The notes beneath the pieces were generated by a model, which ran no database searches, had not been told where the DNA came from, and saw only the letters and a program-made list of their open reading frames with translations. Source: CBDESN01 sp965242495 (GTDB lineage Bacteria > Pseudomonadota > Alphaproteobacteria > MPNO01). Taken from it: a DNA stretch of 64,000 nt. The position numbers were made by a program, and so were the translations under genes. Below, in pieces: positions 8,718 through 17,153 of this stretch. Within the stretch, counting starts at the first letter, position 1, and each line of letters starts with the position of its first letter. The DNA lies in assembly GCA_965242495.1 (NCBI GenBank), contig OZ251446.1, positions 3,534,001 through 3,598,000 on the forward strand, given 5' to 3'.

Positions 8718-8957
8718 TCATACGTCCTCGGGCACGGCGGTTTGCAGGGCCAGGGCGTGCAGTTCGCCGCCCATGCGTCCTTGCAGCGACCGGTAGACCA
8801 TCTGGTGCTGCTGCACCCTGGTCTTGCCCCGGAACGCGGCCGACGTGACGCGGGCGGCGTAATGGTCGCCGTCGCCCGCCAGATCCTGGATGGTCACCAC
8901 CGCGTCCGGCAGCGCCGCCTTGATCAGCGTCTCGATCCGGCCCGGGTCCATGGGCAT
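8718..8957 (-). CDS. BolA-family protein
   Basis: A 79-residue BolA-like protein with the helix-turn-helix-like core: LIKAALPDAVVTIQDLAGDGDHY, and the signature HYAARVTSAAFRGKTRVQQHQMVY. The His in the loop after strand 2 and the C-terminal HALAL motif match the partners of CGFS glutaredoxins in Fe-S chaperoning. It is followed by grxD and preceded by purL (29 bp), an arrangement common in Alphaproteobacteria. Confidence 0.9.
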   Translation of the reverse strand: MPMDPGRIETLIKAALPDAVVTIQDLAGDGDHYAARVTSAAFRGKTRVQQHQMVYRSLQGRMGGELHALALQTAVPEDV

Positions 8958-8986
8958 CGCGTGGGTCCTCGTCGCCGCGGGGCGCG

Positions 8987-11155
8987 TCAGGATAGCGCCA
9001 TGTAGCCCGGCAGCCAACCCTCGTGAAGGCTCCGGAGCCCGGCCAGCGATATAGGGCCGCGGCGGTCGACGGTCAACGCATCGCCGCCGGTGCGTCCCAC
9101 CGCCGCGGCCGCGACGCCCGCCGCCCGCGCGGCCGCCAGGACCGGCTCCGGGTCGGCGGCGGTCGCGAGGTAGCGCGCCTGATCCTCGCCGAACAGCCAG
9201 TGGAGCGGCCGCTCCTCGCCCGCCGGGATCGAGACGTCGGCGCCCACGCCGCCGGCCAGGGCCATCTCGGCGAGGGCGACGAGGACGCCGCCGTCGGAGA
9301 CGTCGTGGCAGGCGGAGACCGCGCCCGCCCGGATGCGGCCGCGCACGAAGTCGCCGTTCCGCCGCTCCGCCGCGAGATCGACCGGCGGCGGCGGGCCGCC
9401 CCCGGCGCCGAGGGCGCGCGCCAGCAGCGACGCGCCGCTATGCCCCTGGGTGTCGCCGATCAGCAGGATGGTCTCGCCGGCGGCCGCGAACGCCGCCGTC
9501 GTCATCTCCGCCAGGTCGTCGATCAGCCCGACCCCGCCCACGACCGGGGTCGGCGGGATCGCCCGGCCGTCGGTCTCGTTGTAGAAGGACACGTTCCCCG
9601 ATACGACCGGGAAGTCCAGCGCGCGGCAGGCTTCGGCCATGCCTTCGACGCAGCCGGCGAACTGCGCCATGACCTCGGGGCGCTCCGGGCTGCCGAAATT
9701 CAGGTTGTCGGTGATCGCGAGCGGCCGCGCGCCGACCGCGGTGAGGTTGCGCCACGCCTCGGCGACGGCCTGGCGCCCTCCCGCCGCCGGGTCCGCGGCG
9801 CAGTAGCGGGGCGTGCAGTCGGTGGTCAGGGCGAGCCCCCCGCCGGCGCCGCGGATGCGCACCACCGCGGCGTCCCCGCCCGGGCGCTGGACGGTGTCGG
9901 CCATGACGGTGTGGTCGTACTGCTCCCAGATCCAGCGCCTCGACGCGAGGTCGGGCGAGGCCATGAGCCGCTTCAGCAGCGCGCCCGGCGACCGCCCCGC
10001 GCCCCGGCCCAGCTCCGGGGCCGGGCCGGGCGCCGGCAAGGCGGCCCGCGGCCGGTCGTATTCGGGCGCTTCGGCGGCCAGCGGCGCCAGCGGCAGGTCG
10101 GCCGCCGTCCCGCCGCCCGCCCGCGCCGCCAGCCGGCCCGACCCGGTGATCTCGCCGATGACCGCGAAATCGAGCCGCCACCTGTCGAAGATCGCCCGCG
10201 CCGCGTCGACCCGCTCCGGGCGAATCACCGCCAACATGCGCTCCTGGCTTTCCGACAGCAGGATCTCCAGCGGCGTCATGTCGGGCTCGCGCAGCGGCAC
10301 CCGGTCGAGGTCGAGCTCGACGCCGACCGCGCCCCCGGCCGCCATCTCGACCGCCGCCGAGGCGAGTCCGGCGGCTCCCAGGTCCTGGATGGCGACGACG
10401 GCGTCGGTCGCCATCAATTCGAGACAGGCCTCGATCAGCAGCTTTCCGGCGAAGGGGTCGCCGACCTGGACCGTCGGGCGCCTGTCTTCCGACGACCCGT
10501 CGAACGCCGCCGAGGCCATGGTCGCGCCGTGAACGCCGTCGCGCCCCGTCCGCGCGCCGAGATAGACCACCGGATTGCCCGCCCCCGCCGCCCGCGCGTG
10601 AAACAGCCGGTCGGCGTCGGCGAGGCCCACGGCCATCGCGTTGACCAGGATGTTGTCGTCGTAGCCGGGATCGAAGCCGGTCTCGCCGCCGACCGTCGGG
10701 ACGCCGACGCAGTTGCCGTAGCCGCCGATCCCGGCGACGACGCCGGCCGCCAGATGCCGGGTGCGCGGGTTGGCGGGGCCGCCGAAGCGGAGCGCGTCGA
10801 GGAGGGCGATCGGACGGGCGCCCATCGCCAGGACGTCGCGCAGGATGCCGCCGACCCCGGTCGCCGCCCCCTGACGGGGTTCGATGAAGGAGGGATGGTT
10901 GTGGCTCTCGATCTTGAACACCGCGGCGAGGCCCTGGCCCAGGTCGATCGCGCCGGCGTTGTCGCCCGGGCCGCGCAACACCCAGGGCGCCTCGCCGGGC
11001 AGCGTCCGCAGCCATTTGCGCGACGACTTGTAGGAGCAATGCTCGCTCCACATCGCGGCGACGACGCCCAGCTCGGTGGGGTTCGGGGCGCGCCCGAGGG
11101 CGCGCCGCGCCCGCGCCGCCTCGGCCGCGGTCAGCCCGCGCGCGGCCGCGGTCAC
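8987..11155 (-). CDS. purL: Phosphoribosylformylglycinamidine synthase subunit PurL
   Basis: A 722-residue small-type PurL, the synthetase subunit that acts with PurS and PurQ to turn FGAR into FGAM in purine synthesis. Motifs: the N-terminal MWSEHCSYKSS segment, FKIESHNHPSFIEP, GGILRDVLAMGARP, and the second half with DNLNFGSPERPEVMAQF and SACHDVSDGG. The length fits the three-protein FGAM synthase. The GTG start at 11155 overlaps the purQ stop (GTGA), showing tight coupling. Fourth gene of the purC-S-Q-L run. Confidence 0.96.
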   Translation of the reverse strand: MTAAARGLTAAEAARARRALGRAPNPTELGVVAAMWSEHCSYKSSRKWLRTLPGEAPWVLRGPGDNAGAIDLGQGLAAVFKIESHNHPSFIEPRQGAATGVGGILRDVLAMGARPIALLDALRFGGPANPRTRHLAAGVVAGIGGYGNCVGVPTVGGETGFDPGYDDNILVNAMAVGLADADRLFHARAAGAGNPVVYLGARTGRDGVHGATMASAAFDGSSEDRRPTVQVGDPFAGKLLIEACLELMATDAVVAIQDLGAAGLASAAVEMAAGGAVGVELDLDRVPLREPDMTPLEILLSESQERMLAVIRPERVDAARAIFDRWRLDFAVIGEITGSGRLAARAGGGTAADLPLAPLAAEAPEYDRPRAALPAPGPAPELGRGAGRSPGALLKRLMASPDLASRRWIWEQYDHTVMADTVQRPGGDAAVVRIRGAGGGLALTTDCTPRYCAADPAAGGRQAVAEAWRNLTAVGARPLAITDNLNFGSPERPEVMAQFAGCVEGMAEACRALDFPVVSGNVSFYNETDGRAIPPTPVVGGVGLIDDLAEMTTAAFAAAGETILLIGDTQGHSGASLLARALGAGGGPPPPVDLAAERRNGDFVRGRIRAGAVSACHDVSDGGVLVALAEMALAGGVGADVSIPAGEERPLHWLFGEDQARYLATAADPEPVLAAARAAGVAAAAVGRTGGDALTVDRRGPISLAGLRSLHEGWLPGYMALS

Positions 11156-11853
11156 CGCGCCCGCCCCGAAAGCGCCGCCGCCAGCCCGTCGAGCAGGAGC
11201 CCGCCGTCGGTCCCGCCCAGGGCCGGATCGGCGAGGCGTTCGGGGTGGGGCATCATGCCCAGCACCCTCCGCCGCGCATCCAGCACGCCGGCGACGTCGC
11301 GCGCCGACCCGTTGGGGTTGGCCGCCGCGGTCCGGCGTCCGTCGGGCGCGCAGTAGCGCATCGCCACCCGCCCGTCGCCCTCCAGGCGGTCGAGCGTCTC
11401 CCGGTCGGCCTGGTAGTTGCCCTCGCCATGCGCCACCGGCAGCCGGATCGTCCGGCCCGGGGCGCAACCGGCGGTGAACGGCGTGGCGTCGGCCTCGATC
11501 CGCAGCCACACCTCCTTGCAGACGAAGCGGAGACCGGCGTTCCGCATCAGCGCCCCCGGCAGCAGGCCGGCCTCGGTCAGGATCTGGAAGCCGTTGCAGA
11601 TGCCGAGGACGGCGACGCCGCGCCCGGCCCGGCGCGCGACCTCGCGCATCGCCGGCGAGTGCGCGGCCATCGCGCCGGGGCGCAGATAGTCGCCGTAGGA
11701 GAACCCGCCCGGCAGGACGATCAGATCGACCGCCGGCAGCTCGGCCTCGCCGTGCCAGACCATGACCGGCTCGCGGCCCATGCTGCGGGCGAGGGCGATT
11801 CTGGCGTCGCGGTCGCAGTTGGAGCCCGGGAAGACGACGACCGCGGCCTTCAT
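11152..11853 (-). CDS. purQ: Phosphoribosylformylglycinamidine synthase glutaminase subunit PurQ
   Basis: A 233-residue class I glutamine amidotransferase that supplies ammonia to PurL. It shows the N-terminal VVFPGSNCDRD, the GGFSYGDYLRPG oxyanion region, the nucleophile Cys in VLGICNGFQ, and the catalytic His/Glu pair in GMMPHPE. The start ATG overlaps the purS stop (ATGA) and its own stop overlaps the purL start. Confidence 0.96.
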   Translation of the reverse strand: MKAAVVVFPGSNCDRDARIALARSMGREPVMVWHGEAELPAVDLIVLPGGFSYGDYLRPGAMAAHSPAMREVARRAGRGVAVLGICNGFQILTEAGLLPGALMRNAGLRFVCKEVWLRIEADATPFTAGCAPGRTIRLPVAHGEGNYQADRETLDRLEGDGRVAMRYCAPDGRRTAAANPNGSARDVAGVLDARRRVLGMMPHPERLADPALGGTDGGLLLDGLAAALSGRAR

Positions 11854-12092
11854 GCGTCCAGCGCTATGTCGTAATCCTCGATCACGCGGTTGGCCAGCAG
11901 CTGCGCGCACATCGCCTCGACCCGCCGGCGCGCCGCCCGCCGGTCGGTCTCCGCGAGGTCGATCTCGATCAGCTTTCCCTGGCGCACGCCGCGCACGCCA
12001 TCGAAGCCCAGCGCGCCGAGCGCCTCGGCGATGGCCTTGCCCTGCGGATCGAGGACGCCCGGCTTGAGCGTGATGCGCACGCGCGCCTTCAC
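11850..12092 (-). CDS. purS: Phosphoribosylformylglycinamidine synthase subunit PurS
   Basis: An 80-residue PurS, which bridges PurQ and PurL in the FGAM synthase complex. It begins MKARVRITLKPGVLDPQGKA, the typical PurS opening, and ends with the NRVIEDYDI motif. It starts 10 bp downstream of purC and overlaps purQ by four bases. Confidence 0.95.
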   Translation of the reverse strand: MKARVRITLKPGVLDPQGKAIAEALGALGFDGVRGVRQGKLIEIDLAETDRRAARRRVEAMCAQLLANRVIEDYDIALDA

Positions 12093-12102
12093 GGCCCGGC
12101 CG

Positions 12103-12867
12103 TCACTGCATGACCGCCGGGCCCTTGAGGTCCACCGGCCCGCCCTCGGGCAGGATGCCCAGCCGCCGGGCGACTTCCTGATAGGCTTCCTCGACCGCGC
12201 CGAGATCGCGGCGGAAGCGGTCCTTGTCCATCACCTCGTTGGTCTTGGCGTCCCACAGCCGGCAGCTGTCCGGGCTGATCTCGTCGGCGAGCACGATGCG
12301 CATGTCGTCGTTGTTCCACAACCGGCCGAACTCGAGCTTGAAGTCGACCAGGCGGATGCCGACCGAGATGAACAGGCCGGACAGGAAGTCGTTGATCCGC
12401 AACGCCATGTGCATGATCTCGTCGAGCTCCTGCGGGCTCGACCAGCCGAAGGCGGTGACGTGCTCCTCGGCGACCAGCGGATCGCCCAGCTCGTCCGACT
12501 TGTAGTAGTACTCCACGATCGACCGCGACAGATGCTGCCCCTCCTTGAGGCCCAGCCGCTTGGCGAGCGAGCCGGCGGCGACGTTGCGGACGACGACCTC
12601 CAGCGGAACGATCTCGACCTCGCGGATCAGCTGCTCGCGCATGTTGAGCCGCCGCACGAAATGGGTCGGCACGCCGATCTCGGCGAGCTTGACCATGAGG
12701 AACTCGGAGATGCGGTTGTTCAACACCCCCTTGCCGGTGATCGTGCCGGTCTTGCGGTTGTTGAAGGCGCTGGCGTCGTCCTTGAAGTACTGGACCAGCG
12801 TGCCCGGCTCCGGTCCTTCGAACAGGACCTTGGCCTTGCCTTCGTAGATGCGTCTGCGGCGAGCCAT
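12103..12867 (-). CDS. purC: Phosphoribosylaminoimidazole-succinocarboxamide synthase (SAICAR synthase)
   Basis: A 254-residue SAICAR synthase, which ligates aspartate to CAIR with ATP. Motifs: RRIYEGKAKVLFE, FKDDASAFNN, LEVVVRNVAAGSLAKR and the signature FKLEFGR with LADEISPDSCRLW. The length is normal for the short bacterial type. First gene of the purCSQL-bolA-grxD run; the 115 bp upstream, before the NRDE gene, must hold the promoter unless transcription comes from further upstream. Confidence 0.95.
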   Translation of the reverse strand: MARRRRIYEGKAKVLFEGPEPGTLVQYFKDDASAFNNRKTGTITGKGVLNNRISEFLMVKLAEIGVPTHFVRRLNMREQLIREVEIVPLEVVVRNVAAGSLAKRLGLKEGQHLSRSIVEYYYKSDELGDPLVAEEHVTAFGWSSPQELDEIMHMALRINDFLSGLFISVGIRLVDFKLEFGRLWNNDDMRIVLADEISPDSCRLWDAKTNEVMDKDRFRRDLGAVEEAYQEVARRLGILPEGGPVDLKGPAVMQ

Positions 12868-12982
12868 GCGGGGATTCCGGAGGCGGAGGCGGCGGCGCCC
12901 CGGCGCGTGGGGTTCCGAACCGAGATATATCAACTCGCCCGGCCGCGGGCAATGGCCGCGGGGAATGGCCGCGGGCGCGCGG

Positions 12983-13744
12983 TCACGCCGCCGGCGCGAA
13001 ACCGCCGCCGCCGGGCGGCGCGCCGGCGAACGGGCCGGCGAACAGGAAGACCGGCCGCGCCGGGCGCGCCGGGCCGGGCAGCGCGATCAGCGAGCTGCAC
13101 AGCGTGCCGAAGCCCCGCCCGTCGTCGACGCGCATCGCGCCGCCCGGCCCGGCGCCTTCGTCATGGCGCCGGTCTTCGAGCAGCGCCGTCCATGCGCGCC
13201 AGTCGCCGCGCCCCGGGTCGGGCGCGGCGGCGGCCTCGAACAGCGGCAGGTAGCGCCGTATGCGCCGGCAGCCGGCGTCGTTGCGGTCCTGCGCGGTGAT
13301 CATGCTGATTCCGTCCGGCAGTTCGCGGACCTCGACCCGGCCGCCGGCCGGGTCGGCGCTGCGCAGCCAATAGGCGTCGCGGTGGTCGGCGACCACCATG
13401 TTGAAGCCGCGGTAGCCGCGCCCGTCCAGATAGCCCAGGGCCGCCGCGGCCTCGGAGGCGTCCGCGTGATCGAGCGCCTCCAGCACGAGCTCCCCGCGGC
13501 TCCGCAGCCCGGGGTCCGGCCCCAACGAATCGCGTCGGTTGAGGACGCCCGCGACCACGCCTTCGTCGTTGCGCCCGAGCCAGCTGCCGCCCGCCAGGTC
13601 GTCGACGCCGGCGACCACGTTGGGCCGGTCGGGCCAATGCCGCCCCGGCGCGCGCCAGGGCCGGTCGGTCCTCTCGTCGCGGTTCGCCGCCAGGAGGAGC
13701 GGCCAGTCGTCGCCGGGGCGGCGCAGGACGACCACCGTGCACAT
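12983..13744 (-). CDS. NRDE-family (TANGO2-like) protein
   Basis: A 253-residue member of the NRDE/TANGO2 family. It starts MCTVVVL, with the conserved Cys at position 2 that suggests an Ntn-hydrolase-like N-terminus, followed by the family signature LLLAANRDERTDRPW and GGSWLGRNDEGVVAGVLNRR. Animal TANGO2 is linked to haem trafficking and lipid metabolism; the bacterial role is not established. It lies in the same direction as purC, 115 bp upstream. Confidence 0.85.
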   Translation of the reverse strand: MCTVVVLRRPGDDWPLLLAANRDERTDRPWRAPGRHWPDRPNVVAGVDDLAGGSWLGRNDEGVVAGVLNRRDSLGPDPGLRSRGELVLEALDHADASEAAAALGYLDGRGYRGFNMVVADHRDAYWLRSADPAGGRVEVRELPDGISMITAQDRNDAGCRRIRRYLPLFEAAAAPDPGRGDWRAWTALLEDRRHDEGAGPGGAMRVDDGRGFGTLCSSLIALPGPARPARPVFLFAGPFAGAPPGGGGFAPAA

Positions 13745-13753
13745 GGCGGATCA

Positions 13754-13818
13754 ATACCACCTCGCGCGGCCCGTCGATATGCGGCGGGGCGATACCGCCT
13801 TGCGCGGCCCGTCGATAT
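13754..13818. repeat. Two direct repeats between NRDE and DUF1476 genes
   Basis: Two copies of ATACC(A/G)CCT(C/T)GCGCGG followed by CCCGTCGATAT lie 37 bp apart (13755 and 13792) in the divergent promoter gap. They could carry duplicated promoter or operator elements, or be a simple tandem duplication. No function can be assigned. Confidence 0.45.
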
Positions 13819-13852
13819 AATGCCGCCGGACCCCGGAAGGAGACGCCGACCC

Positions 13853-14176
13853 ATGACGACCTTCGACGAGCGCGAGAAGGGCTTCGAGGCGAAATACAAG
13901 CGCGATCAGGAGCTGCAGTTCAAGATCGCGGCGCGGCGCAACAAGCTGCTCGGCCTGTGGGCGGCGGAGAAGATGGGCCTCGCGGACGACGCCGCGCAGG
14001 CCTATGCGAAGGAGGTCGTGATCGCCGATTTCGACGAGCCCGGCGACGAGGACGTGCTGCGCAAGGTGCTGGCCGATCTCGACGGCAAGGGGCTCGGCAT
14101 CGACGGCAAGGAAGTCCGGCGCGAGATGGACCGGCTCATGGAGGTCGCCGCCGAACAGCTGTCGTCGGAGGGCTGA
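13853..14176 (+). CDS. DUF1476 protein, ATPase zeta-inhibitor type
   Basis: A 107-residue helical protein that begins TTFDEREKGFEAKYKRDQEL and contains ARRNKLLGLWAAEKMG, the hallmark of DUF1476. In Paracoccus and relatives this family is the zeta subunit that inhibits F1-ATPase rotation in the hydrolytic direction. It is essentially limited to Alphaproteobacteria, so it is a strong taxonomic marker here. GGAAGGAG upstream supports ATG 13853. The inhibitory role in this organism is inference from the family. Confidence 0.9.
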   Translation: MTTFDEREKGFEAKYKRDQELQFKIAARRNKLLGLWAAEKMGLADDAAQAYAKEVVIADFDEPGDEDVLRKVLADLDGKGLGIDGKEVRREMDRLMEVAAEQLSSEG

Positions 14177-14231
14177 GCCGCGGCCGGAGCGCCCTTCGGG
14201 CCGACGCCCGGGCCGACGCATAGGCCGACGC

Positions 14232-15047
14232 ATGGCCGCGGCGCTGCTGGAGCACGAGACCTTCCTTCGCCTCGCCGCCGCCTTCGGCGCGCTGGCGGCG
14301 ATGGCGGCGTGGGAGGCGGCGGCGCCGAGGCGGCCGCGGACCCTTCCCCGCCGCCTGCGCTGGACCGGCAATCTCGGCGTCGCCGCGATCGACGCCGCGG
14401 TCGTCCGGGTGGGCTTTCCCGTCCTGGCGGTGGGCTTCGCGACCCTCGCCGGCGAGCGCGGCTGGGGGCTGTTCAACCTGCTCGACGCGCCCTTCTGGCT
14501 CGCCTTCGCGCTGTCGCTGCCGGCCCTCGACCTCGCGATCTATCTCCAGCACATGGCGTTCCACGCGGCGGCGCCGCTGTGGCGGCTGCACCGGATGCAC
14601 CATGCCGACCCGGAATGCGACGCGACCACCGGGCTTCGCTTCCACCCGGTCGAGATCCTGCTCTCGATGGGCTTCAAGCTCGCGGTCGTGGCCGTTCTCG
14701 GGCCGCCGGCGGCCGCGGTCCTCGCCTTCGAACTGCTGCTCAACGCCTCCTCGCTGTTCAACCACGGCAACGTCCGCATGGCGCCCGGCCTCGACCGGGG
14801 GCTGCGCTGGATCGTCGTCACCCCCGACATGCACCGCGTCCACCACTCCGCGCTGCGGGACGAGACCGACAGCAATTTCGGGTTCGGCCTGTCGTGCTGG
14901 GACCGGCTGCTCGGCACCTACCGCGCCCGGCCGGCGGCGGGCCATGACGGCATGACGATCGGGCTCGGCCGGTTCCGCGCGCGCCGCGACCAGCGGCTCG
15001 ACCGGATGCTGCTCCAGCCGCTGCGAAGGGACGATCGCCCGGGCTGA
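14232..15047 (+). CDS. Sterol desaturase / fatty acid hydroxylase family membrane protein
   Basis: A 271-residue integral membrane diiron oxygenase. Three His clusters are readable: QHMAFHAA, LHRMHHADPE and MHRVHHSALRDETDSNFGF, plus FHPVEILLSMG, as in the fatty-acid hydroxylase superfamily. Hydrophobic segments near residues 10-30, 50-75, 83-105 and 143-170 fit the family topology. Substrates are lipids such as sterols, hopanoids, fatty acids or carotenoids; the sequence does not decide which. A 26-G tract begins six bases after the stop. Confidence 0.85.
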   Translation: MAAALLEHETFLRLAAAFGALAAMAAWEAAAPRRPRTLPRRLRWTGNLGVAAIDAAVVRVGFPVLAVGFATLAGERGWGLFNLLDAPFWLAFALSLPALDLAIYLQHMAFHAAAPLWRLHRMHHADPECDATTGLRFHPVEILLSMGFKLAVVAVLGPPAAAVLAFELLLNASSLFNHGNVRMAPGLDRGLRWIVVTPDMHRVHHSALRDETDSNFGFGLSCWDRLLGTYRARPAAGHDGMTIGLGRFRARRDQRLDRMLLQPLRRDDRPG

Positions 15048-15052
15048 CGCGC

Positions 15053-15078
15053 GGGGGGGGGGGGGGGGGGGGGGGGGG
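15053..15078 (+). repeat. Homopolymer of 26 G
   Basis: Twenty-six consecutive G residues lie just after the hydroxylase stop. Such tracts are prone to slipped-strand change and can form G-quadruplexes; the exact length in an assembly is often unreliable. It is outside coding sequence. Confidence 0.8.
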
Positions 15079-15400
15079 ATGACGGGGGGAGGCCATCGCG
15101 CCCCCCCTCGTCATTCCCCCGAAAGAGCGTGTGAAGAAACCCTCGGCGTATCCGCCTCGGGCCGATGGCCTTCCTGGAGCCGTCGGCGCCCCCCTCGTCA
15201 TTCCCGCGAAAGCGGGAATCCAGGGCAGGCAAGGACGGGGCCTTGGCGTCCGCCTCGAGCCGACGTCACAGGCCCTTCGTCCCCACGGAAACGGGAATCG
15301 GGATACGAATATGGATTCCCGCTTTCGCGGGAATGACGGAAGGGGGGGGCCGGGGGAATGACGAAGGGGGGGCGGTCATTTCAGGACGGCCGCTCAAATG
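15079..15400. repeat. Cluster of dispersed repeats including a solo IS end and one full composite element
   Basis: At 15110-15124 the palindrome CGTCATTCCCCCGAAA is cut by GAGCGTGTGAAGAAACCCTC (from 15125), the IS/MITE terminus in the opposite orientation to the other cases. It is followed by GGCGTATCCGCCTCGGGCCG. From about 15196 to 15338 lies the best-preserved composite repeat, bounded by CGTCATTCCCGCGAAAGCGG and its inverse CCGCTTTCGCGGGAATGACG. No gene is seen. Confidence 0.75.
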
Positions 15401-15430
15401 CGATCGCGCTGGGGAAGGGGCAAGAAAACC

Positions 15431-15459
15431 GTTGACGACGCCGGGCGCGTATCGTCAAC
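15431..15459. promoter_or_regulatory. Perfect 8-base dyad, possible operator upstream of the NYN gene
   Basis: GTTGACGA (15431-15438) and its exact inverse TCGTCAAC (15452-15459) are separated by 13 bases, about 125 bp before the NYN start codon. The left arm contains TTGACG, close to a -35 consensus, but no convincing -10 follows. A GC-rich hairpin (GGGGCCCCC, loop, GGGGGCCCCC; about 15500-15522) lies further downstream. The dyad could bind a dimeric regulator; this is inference. Confidence 0.3.
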
Positions 15460-15583
15460 GCATCCGGCCCGACTATCCTGGAAATGGGGCGGCTAACTAG
15501 GGGCCCCCTGCGGGGGGCCCCCTTACGTGGCGCGGACGCGCGGCGCGGCGTCAGGGGACCGGTTTCAGGCCGGGGAACGCCGC

Positions 15584-16405
15584 ATGGATCGCGTAGCAGT
15601 CTTCGTCGATGCCGGCTATCTCTTTGCGCAAGGTTCAAAGGAACTCTGCGGCGAGAAGCTGGAACGCAAACATATTTCCCTGAATTACGGCGCCATGATC
15701 GGCGTGATCAGGGGGTTCGCGGAAAAGATCTCCGGACTCCCGCTGCTCCGCATCTACTGGTACGACGGCACGTCCCAAGCTCCTACGCCTCAGCACAACA
15801 CGTTGGCCGACTTGCCGAACATCAAGGTTCGGCTCGGGTTCGTGAACTCGATGGGACTGCAAAAGGGCGTCGATTCCCTGGTCGTCACCGACATGATTAC
15901 ACTGGCGCGCAACCGGGCGATGGCGGATTGCGTTCTCCTGTCCGGAGACGAAGACCTCCGCGTCGGCGTACAACAAGCCCAGGAATACGGCGCGCGGGTC
16001 CATCTTCTGGGGATAGCGCCCGTGCGCGCAAACCAGTCCCGGTTTCTTCGACAGGAGGTCGACTCGTCGCGCGAGTGGAAGGCGGACGACCTCCGGGCAT
16101 TCATGAAGTGCGCGGAGGACAGGCCGTCTCCGCCGCCAGAAGGCGACCGGTCCCCGGGGCCCATGACGTTGCAGGAAGTCGCACGACTGGCGGCGGATGG
16201 CGTACCGCTTTCCGAAGTCCCCGATCTGGTGGAAGAGATTCGATCCACCGACCGAAGACCTCAGGACATAGACGGCAGACTTCTGGCCCCGTCGCGCAGG
16301 GCGCTCGGCGGCGACCTCGATTCCGGGCAGAAACGCGGCGTCCGGGCCGCGCTTCTGGATGCTCTGGAGGAGCGCCTTACCGCACGGTCCGACGCCGGGC
16401 GGTGA
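15584..16405 (+). CDS. NYN-domain (LabA/DUF88-like) putative ribonuclease
   Basis: A 273-residue protein with an N-terminal PIN-like NYN domain (about 1-170). The acidic residues expected for a metal-dependent nuclease are visible: Asp9 in AVFVDAGYLF, Asp97/Asp103 in KGVDSLVVTDMITLARN, and the GDED loop (121-124) in VLLSGDEDLR. The C-terminal ~100 residues are charged, with a possible small helical domain (MTLQEVARLAADGVPL). NYN proteins act on RNA and some serve in defence or stress. The gene stands alone among dispersed repeats, is less GC-extreme than its neighbours, and looks like accessory cargo. The exact role is unknown. Confidence 0.8.
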   Translation: MDRVAVFVDAGYLFAQGSKELCGEKLERKHISLNYGAMIGVIRGFAEKISGLPLLRIYWYDGTSQAPTPQHNTLADLPNIKVRLGFVNSMGLQKGVDSLVVTDMITLARNRAMADCVLLSGDEDLRVGVQQAQEYGARVHLLGIAPVRANQSRFLRQEVDSSREWKADDLRAFMKCAEDRPSPPPEGDRSPGPMTLQEVARLAADGVPLSEVPDLVEEIRSTDRRPQDIDGRLLAPSRRALGGDLDSGQKRGVRAALLDALEERLTARSDAGR

Positions 16406-16445
16406 AGACGCCCGGCGGCGCCGATCGGACGACGCGCCGCTCCCC

Positions 16446-16512
16446 GCCTTCCCGCGCGACGCCTCCGGGAGGGCCGTCGGCTCGGGGCGGATGCGCCGAG
16501 GGTTTCGTCAAG
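16446..16512 (-). repeat. Degenerate inverted copy of the dispersed repeat at 15125
   Basis: Read on the minus strand this is TGACGAAACCCTCGGCGCAT then CCGCCCCGAGCCGACGGCCC, matching the + strand copy at 15133-15180 (TGAAGAAACCCTCGGCGTAT and on) with scattered differences. The NYN gene therefore lies between inverted copies of this repeat. There is no clean IS terminus at this end. Confidence 0.5.
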
Positions 16513-16580
16513 GGAGCGGGCTTGCGACGTCGGGCGGGCGGGCGGGTATGATCGGGCGGCCACGAATGGGGACAGCGACC

Positions 16581-17153
16581 ATGAAGACGATTTCCGTTTC
16601 CGCCGCCGAGATGGGCGAGCGGATCGCGCGCTACGACGCGCTGCGGCCCCTGGCGGCCCAGACCGACCCCGAGATCCCGCAGGAAGCGGCCGACATCGTC
16701 TGGTCGCGCGAACTCCTGTCGGTGATCGGACCCGGATCGGCGCGCGGCACGCCGATCAACGCCGGCGCTCCGATCCAGGGGGCGGGCGGCATGACGATGA
16801 CCCTCGCCAGATGCCCGCCGGGGCAGGGGCCGTCGCTGCACGCCCACCGCGACACCTACGAGACCTTCACCGTGCTCCAGGGGCGCTTCGAGCTGCGCTG
16901 GAACGACGACGGCGGCGAGCGCGTCGCGCTGGAGCGGTTCGATACGATCTCCATACCGCCCCGGGTCTGCCGCGGCTTCCGCAACGTCGGCGACGAGGAG
17001 GGGATCCTGCAGGTCCTCATTACCGGCGGCGTGCACGACATGAACGACATCGACTTCCCCCGGTCGACGGCGCGCGAGATCGAGGCCATCGGCCCCGGCG
17101 TCCTCGCGGCCTTCGAGCGGACCGGCCTCACCTTCACGGCCGGGGCGGCGTAG
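16581..17153 (+). CDS. Cupin-domain protein
   Basis: A 190-residue single-cupin protein. The first cupin motif is readable (GPSLHAHRDTYETFTVLQG, with both His and the Glu), while the second (SIPPRVCRGFRNVG) has Arg/Cys in place of the usual His, so metal binding may rest on three residues. Dioxygenases, isomerases and binding proteins all occur in this fold; the function cannot be assigned. ATG 16581 is chosen; another in-frame ATG at 16566 is possible. The last 20 bases overlap the 3' end of purB on the opposite strand. Confidence 0.75.
   Translation: MKTISVSAAEMGERIARYDALRPLAAQTDPEIPQEAADIVWSRELLSVIGPGSARGTPINAGAPIQGAGGMTMTLARCPPGQGPSLHAHRDTYETFTVLQGRFELRWNDDGGERVALERFDTISIPPRVCRGFRNVGDEEGILQVLITGGVHDMNDIDFPRSTAREIEAIGPGVLAAFERTGLTFTAGAA

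Noticed and set aside
9023..11356. A 777-codon plus-strand frame opposite purL
   Set aside because: Shadow of purL, whose reading has all family motifs.
13754..13818. Direct repeats considered as replication iterons
   Set aside because: Only two copies, no AT-rich region, DnaA boxes or replication genes nearby; they sit in an ordinary promoter gap.
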